A DNA stretch of 10,504 bases from AWTP1-13 sp035253505 (GTDB lineage: Bacteria; Pseudomonadota; Alphaproteobacteria; Rhizobiales; Hyphomicrobiaceae): NCBI GenBank assembly GCA_035253505.1, contig DATFCC010000413.1:1-10504 (forward strand). The letters are read 5' to 3'. Numbering within the stretch: position 1 is the stretch's first letter; every line of letters starts with the position of its first letter. The notes beneath the pieces were generated by a model. It was not told the DNA's origin. It was given only the letters and a program-made list of their open reading frames with translations, and ran no database searches. The translations under genes were made by a program, and so were the position numbers. This document shows positions 1-6,268 of this stretch, in pieces.

Positions 1-430
1 CCTCGTCGGGTTTGACCTCGGGCTCCGGCGCAGATGGTGAGGCGACCCTCGCCGGCGGCGGCTCGAAAGGCGATGTCGCCGGCGCGGCGGGTGGCGTTGG
101 CTCCGCCGCCGGTGCGGCGGTCACCGGCGGCGCGCCAGCAGAGGGGGGCGCAGTGGGTGCCGCGGCGGCGGGTGCAGGCGGAGCAGGTGCGGCAGCCGGA
201 GGTGCCGAGGGTGCGGACCTCGGGGATGCACCTTTCAGCTTGCCGATCAGGTCCTCGACAGCCTTCGTTTCCGCGTCGGACTGGACCTTGCCGAGCGTTT
301 CCTTGAGCGAGGGCGGATCGGCGGCGCGTGCGGGCTGGACGGAAGCCGCTCCAGCCAGCAGCACGGCGAGGCACCAGAACACATGGCTTCGCCGATGGTG
401 CATGCTCGCTCTTCCCGCCCTCTTCGTCAT
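1..430 (-). CDS. Secreted Ala/Pro-rich protein, N-terminal part (runs off left edge)
   Basis: This reading frame is open from an ATG at 430 to the left edge, giving 143 residues with no stop, so the gene is 3'-truncated by the window. The N-terminus is basic, followed by a hydrophobic stretch (about residues 17-31) and an AxA-like signal peptidase site near PARA/ADPP (36/37). Residues 37-67 are a charged segment (SLKETLGKVQ, AVEDLIGKLKG). From about residue 70 it is a low-complexity Ala/Pro linker typical of periplasmic or cell-wall-spanning proteins. The start is supported by AGGAGG 11 nt upstream. That site overlaps the TAG of the DUF2147 gene, so the two are very probably cotranscribed. 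An alternative start is ATG at 403. The missing C-terminus might be a peptidoglycan-binding (OmpA-like) or other domain, but nothing visible proves this. Plus-strand frames through here are shadows of the GC-rich linker. Confidence 0.72.
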   Translation of the reverse strand, partial: MTKRAGRASMHHRRSHVFWCLAVLLAGAASVQPARAADPPSLKETLGKVQSDAETKAVEDLIGKLKGASPRSAPSAPPAAAPAPPAPAAAAPTAPPSAGAPPVTAAPAAEPTPPAAPATSPFEPPPARVASPSAPEPEVKPDE

Positions 431-441
431 CGCCCTGGCGG

Positions 442-447
442 CCTCCT
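442..447 (-). promoter_or_regulatory. Shine-Dalgarno AGGAGG overlapping the upstream stop codon
   Basis: On the minus strand the sequence reads TAGGAGG. The TAG ends the DUF2147 gene (446-448), and the AGGAGG lies 11 nt before the ATG at 430. The overlap indicates termination-reinitiation coupling between the two genes and decides the start of the Ala/Pro-rich protein. Confidence 0.6.
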
Positions 448-865
448 AGGTACCACAACGCTTCAGGTTGGTGGGCGCACGCTTCCAGATCATGGTTTCG
501 CTGAGCCACTTGGTGCCCATGTAGCCCACCACCTTGAGGTCCTGGGCGCCGACCGGGGTGAGCTCCACGCTGAACTTGGAATCCCGCTCGGGATCGTAGA
601 TCCAGCCGCCGTCCCAGGCGCCGTTGGCCATCGGCTTGACGTCACCGATGATCTGGATGCCGCACACCTGCTTGGCGTGCTGGGGGTCCTTCAGCCACAC
701 CAGGCGACCGCAAAGCTGACCGCCGCATTTGCTGATCTCGACCGCACCGCGGCCGGTGTGGTCGTACCACAAGCCCGTCGCCTCCGCGGCCCGAGCCGAA
801 CCGGCAGCGCAAACCGCGGCTGCCATGACTGCAACTCCCAACCCGCTGCCGAAAGCCTTTTTCAT
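446..865 (-). CDS. Secreted DUF2147 family protein
   Basis: The protein has 139 residues. Residues 1-26 form a signal peptide (MKKAFGSG, hydrophobic core, SARA/AEAT), so the mature protein should be periplasmic. Residues 30-130 match the DUF2147 family as I know it: GLWYDHTGRGAVEI, then a cysteine pair (C47, C52) in KCGGQLCGRLVW, then VCGIQI (C68), WDGGWIYDPE (84-93), and the closing KVVGYMG...W. The four mature cysteines (47, 52, 68, 137) could form disulfides. The family's biochemical role is not established; members are small periplasmic beta-rich proteins. The start at 865 was chosen over the longer frame reaching 952 because it has AAGGGG 9 nt upstream and gives a clean signal peptide. 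The gene lies 83 nt after the ABC ATPase and is coupled to the gene that follows. Confidence 0.9.
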   Translation of the reverse strand: MKKAFGSGLGVAVMAAAVCAAGSARAAEATGLWYDHTGRGAVEISKCGGQLCGRLVWLKDPQHAKQVCGIQIIGDVKPMANGAWDGGWIYDPERDSKFSVELTPVGAQDLKVVGYMGTKWLSETMIWKRAPTNLKRCGT

Positions 866-948
866 GAGCGGCGTCCCCTTCTGTGCATGACGCTGGAGGC
901 AGCGATTGCACGCCCGCAATATGGCGGTTTCCAGGAGCCGGCCGCGGA

Positions 949-1674
949 TCAAGCGTGAGCTTCGGCTTCGGCGTTGCCCCGGTTGCGGCGCCGCGCGCGC
1001 CCGACGATCTTGCCGTCCTCGATGCGGATCAGCCGGTCGGCGTAGGACAGCGTACGGTGATCGTGGGTGACCACCAGGATGCCGCGGCCCTTGTCCTTGG
1101 CGACCTCCGACAGCAGCGCCATGACACCCTTGCCGTTCTCGCTGTCGAGAGCTGCCGTCGGCTCGTCGGCGAGGATCACCGACGGCGATCCGGCAAGCGA
1201 GCGGGCGATCGCCACGCGCTGCTTCTCGCCGCCGCTGAGCTTGCTGGGGAAGGCGTGCGCCCGATGCGACAGCCCGACCTGTTTCAGCGCGAAAGCAGCC
1301 TGCCCGACATGGTCTCCCGGAACGCCGCGCAGCTCGAGCGCCAGCATGACGTTCTCCTGCGCGGTCAGGGTCGGCACCAGATTGTACGACTGGAACACGA
1401 ACCCGACGTGGCGCCGCCGCAGATCGGCGAGCCCCTCCGAGTTCAGGCCCGTCGCCGACATGTCGCCGATGCGCAGCTTGCCCTCGCTGGGCGTGAGGAT
1501 GCAGCCAAGGATCGACAGCAGCGTGGTCTTGCCGCTGCCCGAAGGCCCCATGAGCAGGGTCAGCTCGCCCGGCATCAACTCCAGGCTGACGCCCTTGAGG
1601 GCCTTCACCTCGGCGGCGCCGACGCCGAGGTACTTGACGATGTTCGTCGCTTCGAGAATGGGCTGCAGTGCCAT
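949..1674 (-). CDS. ABC transporter ATP-binding protein (MacB/LolD/DevA type)
   Basis: This 241-residue nucleotide-binding subunit should energise the permease encoded just upstream. All ABC motifs are intact: Walker A GPSGSGKTT (43-51), Q-loop Q95 in FVFQSYNLVP, signature LSGGEKQ (146-152), Walker B VILADE (166-171) with catalytic E171, D-loop ALD (175-177) and H-loop H204. The SYNLVPTLTAQENV segment and the size fit the MacB/LolD/DevA group that pairs with FtsX-type permeases. It acts as a homodimer on the cytoplasmic face of the inner membrane. The ATG at 1674 follows the permease stop by 14 nt; the longer frame up to 1761 would overlap the permease. The substrate cannot be deduced from this subunit. 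Confidence 0.93.
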   Translation of the reverse strand: MALQPILEATNIVKYLGVGAAEVKALKGVSLELMPGELTLLMGPSGSGKTTLLSILGCILTPSEGKLRIGDMSATGLNSEGLADLRRRHVGFVFQSYNLVPTLTAQENVMLALELRGVPGDHVGQAAFALKQVGLSHRAHAFPSKLSGGEKQRVAIARSLAGSPSVILADEPTAALDSENGKGVMALLSEVAKDKGRGILVVTHDHRTLSYADRLIRIEDGKIVGRARRRNRGNAEAEAHA

Positions 1675-1688
1675 GGACCTCAATTCCC

Positions 1689-2873
1689 CTACCGGCTGAA
1701 CACGACCGCGGGATCGATGCGGGTGACCTTGAAGATGGCGCTGACGGCTGCGAACACGCACATGCCGACGGTCAGCGCCAGCAGCAGCAGCGCCAGGTTC
1801 GGCGTCATCACGATCAGCAGCGTGGAGTCCCTGGATAAATAGATCACGATGAGGCTGAGCACGATGCCCATCACGTAGCCCATGAGAGCGCTGAGAATGG
1901 CCTGCGTCAGGATGACCTTGCGGATGAAGCCGGCCGAGGCACCGAGCGCGCGCAGGGTAGCGAACTCGTTGATGTGCTCCTTCGTGCTCGAGTAGAGCGT
2001 CTGCGCCACGATGACGACGCCGACGATCACGCCCAGCGCCGCGCCGGCGATGAGGGCGGCGCCGGCGCCCGTCTCGAACAGCCAGTAGTCGAGACTGCGC
2101 TTGCGGAACTCCTGGTGGCTGACGATCTCCGCGTCGGGCAGGCGCGCGTGCAGCGACTTGCGCACATCCTCGATGTTGCTGCCGGGCGTCACCCTGACGA
2201 CCGCATAAGACGACTGGTCGGGTGCCGCATCGAGAAGCTGCCGCGCCATGCCTAGCGTGGTGAAGATGTAGGGCAGGGTCGTGAAGGAGCGGATGCCCTT
2301 GGTGACCACGTGCACCGTCACCTGAATGTTGTTGATCTCGGCGCGGTCACCGCGTTTCTCGATGCCGAGCTCCTTGAAGTAGGTGCTGTCCACGCCGACG
2401 GCGTTCGGCGCCGACAGGTCGGAGACGCTGCCCTCGATGATGTCCCACGGCAGCGAAGTGTTGGTGCGCGTGTCCGAGCCGACGAGCAGCGCGGCGGTAG
2501 CGCCGCCGCTGGGCTTGCGCCAGGCAACGAACCCGACCACCAGCTCCTCGACGCTGGCAACACCCGGCGTCGACAGGATTGCGTGCTTCTCTCGGCCGGG
2601 CAGCAAAGCCGGATCGTCGAAGCTCTTGGTGCCGTAGGGCACCACCCACAGGTCCGCCTCGGTGTGGTCGAGCATGGCCGCGATGCGGTTCTCCGATCCG
2701 AGATAAATGCCGAACTGCACGGCCACCAGAACGACCGAGAAGACGATGCCGACCAGGGTGACGATCAGGCTCAGCCGGTCATGAAACAGGTTGCGGTAGG
2801 CGAGCTTGGTGACCATCGGCAGCGGCTTGCCCCCCATGGTGGCGGGGGCCGCGCCTCTCGCGGCTGCTGTCAT
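1689..2873 (-). CDS. ABC transporter permease, FtsX/MacB-DevC type
   Basis: This 394-residue inner-membrane permease has the four-helix FtsX/MacB layout. TM1 is at about 34-58, followed by a large extracytoplasmic domain (about 60-265). TM2 is at about 268-296, TM3 at about 318-347 and TM4 at about 355-382. The cytoplasmic segment after TM2 (KEHINEFATLRALGAS, about 298-313) is the coupling region typical of this superfamily. The periplasmic part, with LLVGSDTRTNTSLPWDIIEG and a proposed strand-rich fold, resembles DevC-like or HrtB-like proteins more than the longer MacB. The ATG at 2873 has GGAGG 10 nt upstream; later in-frame ATGs at 2837 and 2816 are possible. The same frame stays open to 3440, but that extension would overlap the upstream gene out of frame and is compositionally wrong. 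No HlyD/MacA adaptor gene is visible in the operon. Confidence 0.9.
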   Translation of the reverse strand: MTAAARGAAPATMGGKPLPMVTKLAYRNLFHDRLSLIVTLVGIVFSVVLVAVQFGIYLGSENRIAAMLDHTEADLWVVPYGTKSFDDPALLPGREKHAILSTPGVASVEELVVGFVAWRKPSGGATAALLVGSDTRTNTSLPWDIIEGSVSDLSAPNAVGVDSTYFKELGIEKRGDRAEINNIQVTVHVVTKGIRSFTTLPYIFTTLGMARQLLDAAPDQSSYAVVRVTPGSNIEDVRKSLHARLPDAEIVSHQEFRKRSLDYWLFETGAGAALIAGAALGVIVGVVIVAQTLYSSTKEHINEFATLRALGASAGFIRKVILTQAILSALMGYVMGIVLSLIVIYLSRDSTLLIVMTPNLALLLLALTVGMCVFAAVSAIFKVTRIDPAVVFSR

Positions 2874-2922
2874 GACCAGTGGTCCTCCAAGCTCACGCTC
2901 TTGCCGGTGACGGAGATAGCCT

Positions 2923-3567
2923 TCAACCTTCGCAGGGTACAGACACCATGCCGCCGATGCTCGGGAAATACTTCTTGCAATCGCCGGACTTGGTTGCCGC
3001 GGGTGCGGCCGTGGCGGAGGCTTCCCTCGCCGCAGATGCATTCTCGGTCTGGCCGCGCGCAATCTCGGCTCCGGTCGTGGGCTTGAGGGCGGCGAAGGCG
3101 GGGATGCTCTCGCAGTCCACGACGCGCGGCGCGGCGGCGGCGTCCGTGCGCCACGTGCCGCCGGCCTCGTACCAGCGCGCGTCGCCGTAGAACCAGGTGC
3201 CGTCCTTGAAGGTCCATGCCAGCGGGCCGCTCCAGCAGTGCCCGTTGCCGTCGCACCATGCCTTGCTGCCGGGATCGTACACGCGGCCTTTGCCATCGGC
3301 ATACTTGACGACAGGGGCTTTGATCGCCGGTGTGGCGGGCTTGATCCGCCGGACACGGTTTTCTTCTGCGTTATAGCTGGGCACGGTGATGGTGTCGCGC
3401 CGAAACACACGGAAGTGATGGTGGTGATGGTGGCCTGCACCGCTGCTGAACTTCATGCCGCCGCCGCCCGTGTGATGTCCGCCACCACCCTTGGCGTGCG
3501 CCGCCGGAGCCAGGGCCATGATCCCTGCCAGGCACGCGCAGACAGCCGCCGTCATCGCCTTGTTCAT
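2923..3567 (-). CDS. Secreted His-rich, Trp-repeat protein of unknown function
   Basis: I do not recognise a named family. The 214-residue product has a clear signal peptide (residues 1-25, cleavage near AHA/KGGG), so it is exported. The mature N-terminus is Gly/His-rich (HH at 31-32, six consecutive His at 46-51), suggesting metal binding. A central block (about 93-140) carries C105 and C111 in WCDGNGHCW. It also has tryptophans at 118, 125, 132 and 139, spaced exactly seven residues apart, like short beta-hairpin repeats. The tail has an Ala-rich stretch and cysteines at 152, 197 and 212. The start at 3567 has GGAG 6 nt upstream; ATGs at 3570 and 3579 are also in frame. It is the first gene of the five-gene minus-strand run, 49 nt before the ABC permease. 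A role as a metal- or ligand-binding partner of that transporter is inference only. Confidence 0.78.
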   Translation of the reverse strand: MNKAMTAAVCACLAGIMALAPAAHAKGGGGHHTGGGGMKFSSGAGHHHHHHFRVFRRDTITVPSYNAEENRVRRIKPATPAIKAPVVKYADGKGRVYDPGSKAWCDGNGHCWSGPLAWTFKDGTWFYGDARWYEAGGTWRTDAAAAPRVVDCESIPAFAALKPTTGAEIARGQTENASAAREASATAAPAATKSGDCKKYFPSIGGMVSVPCEG

Positions 3568-3781
3568 CATCCGCTCCATCCATGACCGGGATCGATCTCG
3601 GGCGGAAGATGGCGAAAGCCGGGACTGGCCGCTGTTCCAGGTGAAACAAGCCCTTGCCTTTCCGGCGGAAGGGCGCAGATCCGGACGGCGCATCAGGATC
3701 CTCGCCGCGAGCGCGCAAGCCGCGGCTGGCGAAATCGCGCTGCGCGCAATCCCGCGACGCCGATCGATGCGCCAGAAAGAT

Positions 3782-3807
3782 GCCGGTGCCGGGAGCCCGG
3801 CGCCGGC
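3782..3807 (-). terminator. Probable intrinsic terminator of the cold-shock gene
   Basis: On the minus strand, just after the cold-shock gene's TGA, the arms GCCGG-C-GCCGGG and CCCGGC-A-CCGGC form an 11-bp stem with one mismatch and a very short loop. The stem is followed by a modest T-rich run (ATCTTTCT). It separates the cold-shock gene from the five-gene operon downstream. The U-tract is weak, so efficiency is uncertain. Confidence 0.55.
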
Positions 3808-3814
3808 CTTGCGG

Positions 3815-4474
3815 TCAGCCCACCAGGGTCAGCGAGATGGCCTCGCGGCCCTTCGGCGTGCTCACGACCTGCATCGACACGCGCTGTCCGTCCGGCAGTT
3901 CGCGGATGCCGGCGCGCTCGACGACGGAAATGTGAATGAACACATCCTTGCCGCCGTCCTCGGCAACGGCGAAGCCGAAGCCCTTGCCGGTGTTGAACCA
4001 CTTCACGGTGCCGTCCACGGGCGTCGCGGTACTGGGATCGGGTCGCCCACGGTCTCCACGATCGCCTCTGTCCATGCCCATTCTCGGCGGCGGACGGCGG
4101 GCTGGCGCCGCGCTGGCCGTGCTGGCATCGACCTCCAGAACCGCCGTCACCTGGCGGCCCTTTTGGCCCTGGCCGACCTGGACTCGCAGTTTTGTCTCGG
4201 GGGCGACGGCGTCATGTCCTGCATTCTGCAGCACGCCGATGTGCAGGAAGGCATCACCCGATCCATCGGCCAGCTCCACGAAGCCGAAGCCCTTGTCTGC
4301 GTTGAACCACTTGACGGTGGCATCGATCGGCGGACCGGATGGCGCCGCCTCCTGCCGCATGGGCCGCCGGAAAGGCGGCGGCTGATACGGCATGTCGTCT
4401 CGCGAATCGGGGCCGCCAAAATCATCGTCGAAGCCACGCCGCCTCTGGCCCCGGTCTCGTCCCTTTTTACCCAT
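3815..4474 (-). CDS. Cold-shock protein with two CSD domains
   Basis: This 219-residue protein has two cold-shock domains. CSD1 (about 50-116) carries VKWFNADKGFGFVEL and DAFLHI. CSD2 (about 152-219) carries VKWFNTGKGFGFAVA and DVFIHI. Both RNP1 (KGFGF) and RNP2 motifs, with the aromatic residues used to bind single-stranded nucleic acid, are intact in each. The N-terminal 45 residues are charged and disordered (MGKKGRDRGQ). The linker at 117-150 is Pro/Arg-rich with GDRGDRGR. Family knowledge points to an RNA chaperone or antiterminator in the cytoplasm; tandem-CSD proteins of this size are common in alphaproteobacteria. The start at 4474 was chosen because the basic N-terminus is typical and a GAGCGAG-like weak SD precedes it. 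The frame is open further upstream, but that part overlaps the 5' hairpin. It is transcribed divergently from the adenylate cyclase. Confidence 0.92.
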   Translation of the reverse strand: MGKKGRDRGQRRRGFDDDFGGPDSRDDMPYQPPPFRRPMRQEAAPSGPPIDATVKWFNADKGFGFVELADGSGDAFLHIGVLQNAGHDAVAPETKLRVQVGQGQKGRQVTAVLEVDASTASAAPARRPPPRMGMDRGDRGDRGRPDPSTATPVDGTVKWFNTGKGFGFAVAEDGGKDVFIHISVVERAGIRELPDGQRVSMQVVSTPKGREAISLTLVG

Positions 4475-4492
4475 GTGCTCGCTCGTACTGCC

Positions 4493-4511
4493 CCGGAGTC
4501 CCGGACTCCGG
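4493..4511 (-). promoter_or_regulatory. Perfect hairpin in the cold-shock gene 5' leader
   Basis: CCGGAGTC and GACTCCGG form a perfect 8-bp stem around a 3-nt loop. On the minus strand the hairpin ends 18 nt before the ATG at 4474, just upstream of the weak ribosome-binding region. It could be a leader RNA structure controlling cold-shock translation or a DNA operator; which one cannot be told from sequence. Confidence 0.4.
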
Positions 4512-4693
4512 CCAAGTCCAAAAACGCGCCCGACATGCCCGAAACGAGCGCGATACCGGGTGCGGATTGCCATGACGCTTAGCACAACGCCGGGCGCGAA
4601 CCAACAAGATCGCATGCGCCGCCGGTGCAGAAAAATCGGCCCCTCCGGCCGAGGGAAGCGGGTAATCCAGGGTACTGCCCATTGTGGTTGCGG

Positions 4694-4713
4694 CGGCATC
4701 TACCCAGATGCCG
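4694..4713. repeat. Perfect 8-bp inverted repeat upstream of the cyclase
   Basis: CGGCATCT and AGATGCCG pair perfectly around an ACCC loop. No T-run follows on either strand, so it is unlikely to be a terminator. A second stem, CGCGGTC/GACCGCG (4721-4746), lies 7 nt further along. Both are about 110-160 nt upstream of the cyclase start and could be operators or leader structures. Confidence 0.4.
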
Positions 4714-4852
4714 ACGAGCCCGCGGTCCGTCCCTCGGTCGACCGCGCCGCGGGTTGAGGGTTCCATGGCCATGGCCGATAGTCGGATATGCCCACCGGCC
4801 GCCTCCGGCGGAGCAGGTGAACGCCGCGTGCGGGGATGACAGGAGCATACTC

Positions 4853-6169
4853 ATGCTGGCGGGCCTGAGACGTCTCCTCGACAGCGACCGGGCGCACCTG
4901 TGGCGCCGGCGCCTGACACGCCTGGCGTCGTACGGGACCGAAGGCTACCCCCCGGCGACCCGGCGCCGGCTCCAGATCATGAACGTGGCGGCGTACCTGA
5001 TCGCCGCCTTCACCCTCGTCTACGCCATCGAGCAGGTGGTCCTGGACTACAGGGTCTGGAAGCCGGTGATCGTCATCAATCTCGTGATGGCCGCGATTGC
5101 CCTGCTCACACCGTTCCTGCACCGGTTCAGCGACATCGCTGGCCCGTTGACGCTGTCGATTTCCGAGAACGTCGGCATGTTCGCCCTCACTTACATGCTC
5201 GGCACGGCGTCGGGGCTGCACATGCAATATTTTGCCGGCATCGCCGGCTATTTCGTCGTCTTCGGCCTCGGCCGGATGAAGCTGATCCTGGCGCTGGTCT
5301 TGGCCGGTTTCGTGCTCCACTTGGCTGCCTGGACCTACTTCACGCCGGAGCGGGCGCCGCTGCGCGTAGGTGTCGCCGATCTCGACGAGTTCTACGTGAC
5401 CGCCGTCGTCGTCACGTCCGTAATGGTCGCGGCCGTCGTCTACTACGCATTCAAGCTCGCCGAGCGGGCGCAGGAAGAGACCGACAGGCTGCTGCACAAC
5501 ATACTGCCCACGCCGATCGCCAATCGCCTGAAGGAGGCTCCGGGCGCCGTCATCGCCGACCAGGTGGCGGAGGCATCGGTGCTGTTCGCCGATCTCAAGG
5601 GGTTCGTAGCGCTGGCGAAAGGGTTGGGACCGGCGCGCACGGTCGGCCTGCTGAACATCGTCGTCAGCGCCTTCGACGACCTGGCGGAGGAATGGCGTGT
5701 CGAGAAGATCAAGACCATCGGCGATGCGTACATGGCCGCGGCCGGCATCCCGGAGCCGGCGGCCGACCACGCCGAGCGCCTCGCGGGCATGGCGCTGGCA
5801 ATGCAAGCGACGCTGGCGCGCATCGCCGCCGCGCAGCAGGCCTCGCTCTCGCTGAGGATCGGCATCGCCACCGGGCCGCTTATGGCCGGCGTGATCGGCG
5901 CCAAGCGACTGACCTATGACGTGTGGGGCGACACCGTGAACCTCGCCTCGCGGCTGGAGGGGCAGAGCGAGCCTCATCGCGTGCTGATCTCGCAGGCCAC
6001 CAGACGGCTGATCGAGGATCGCTTCGTGACCGAGCCCTGCGGCTACCTGGAGCTCAAAGGCTACGGTCGCGAGCAGGCCTATTATCTGGTCGGTCTGAAA
6101 CAGGCGAACGCAGCCGCCGCCCGGCCTGCGGCGAAAGCCGCCGTCGATACGCGCTCGACGGTCGGATGA
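4853..6169 (+). CDS. Membrane-anchored class III adenylate cyclase
   Basis: This 438-residue protein should convert ATP to cAMP. A basic N-terminus (1-40) is followed by about six hydrophobic helices (roughly 44-66, 70-90, 96-119, 121-141, 143-163, 179-201) forming a membrane domain. A short linker with LLHNILPTPIANRLK (213-227) then leads into the catalytic domain (about 235-418). Metal-binding aspartates are D247 (LFADLKGF) and D291 (IGDAYM). The adenine-selecting pair is K287 (EKIKT) and D356 (YDVWGDTVN). The catalytic pair is N363 and R367 (NLASRLE). These positions correspond to those of Rv1625c-type holoenzymes, so ATP rather than GTP is expected, with homodimerisation. The ATG at 4853 has AGGAG 7 nt upstream; the frame is open to 4625, but that part is not protein-like. 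The membrane domain probably senses an unknown signal. The large antisense frame through this gene is a GC-skew shadow. Confidence 0.92.
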   Translation: MLAGLRRLLDSDRAHLWRRRLTRLASYGTEGYPPATRRRLQIMNVAAYLIAAFTLVYAIEQVVLDYRVWKPVIVINLVMAAIALLTPFLHRFSDIAGPLTLSISENVGMFALTYMLGTASGLHMQYFAGIAGYFVVFGLGRMKLILALVLAGFVLHLAAWTYFTPERAPLRVGVADLDEFYVTAVVVTSVMVAAVVYYAFKLAERAQEETDRLLHNILPTPIANRLKEAPGAVIADQVAEASVLFADLKGFVALAKGLGPARTVGLLNIVVSAFDDLAEEWRVEKIKTIGDAYMAAAGIPEPAADHAERLAGMALAMQATLARIAAAQQASLSLRIGIATGPLMAGVIGAKRLTYDVWGDTVNLASRLEGQSEPHRVLISQATRRLIEDRFVTEPCGYLELKGYGREQAYYLVGLKQANAAAARPAAKAAVDTRSTVG

Positions 6170-6197
6170 CCGCGCGACGCGCCCGCGGTGCTTGACG

Positions 6198-6241
6198 TTG
6201 CCGGCGCCTGAGCGTCCAACTCCCTGAAACACCGCCGGCAA
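6198..6241. repeat. 9-bp inverted repeat with 26-nt spacer before the dehalogenase
   Basis: TTGCCGGCG (6198-6206) and CGCCGGCAA (6233-6241) are perfect inverted arms in the 99-nt gap between the cyclase stop and the dehalogenase start. The right arm ends 27 nt before the dehalogenase ATG. It could be an operator for a regulator of the dehalogenase or a leaky terminator of the cyclase. There is no T-run. Confidence 0.4.
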
Positions 6242-6268
6242 GCGATCAACCCAGCTCGCGGAGGACAC

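Larger units (their letters stand above)
4475..4852. other. Divergent intergenic region between cold-shock gene and cyclase
   Basis: This stretch of 378 nt holds no convincing gene; the open frames in it lack a start with an SD and resemble no family. It must carry the divergent promoters, but I could not pick a convincing -35/-10 pair. It is rich in palindromes: CCGGAGTC/GACTCCGG at 4493-4511, CGGCATCT/AGATGCCG at 4694-4713, CGCGGTC/GACCGCG at 4721-4746 and CCGCC/GGCGG near 4800-4812. Confidence 0.6.

Noticed and set aside
12..449. A plus-strand Gly/Ala-rich frame at the left edge
   Set aside because: It is the complement of the Ala/Pro linker of the minus-strand secreted protein. The minus strand has the signal peptide and SD.
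883..1842. A 319-codon plus-strand frame antisense to the ABC ATPase
   Set aside because: The minus strand carries an ATPase with every ABC motif intact, and the plus-strand product resembles nothing.
2874..3440. N-terminal extension of the ABC permease frame (about 189 extra codons)
   Set aside because: It overlaps the secreted His-rich gene in another frame and encodes Ser/Pro/Arg-rich noise. The start at 2873 has a good SD and leads directly into the transporter domain.
3580..3660. GGAAC followed by a TTT-containing -10-like sequence upstream of the five-gene operon, as an EcfG-type promoter
   Set aside because: The -10 half does not match GTT well, and no sigma-factor gene is present to support it.
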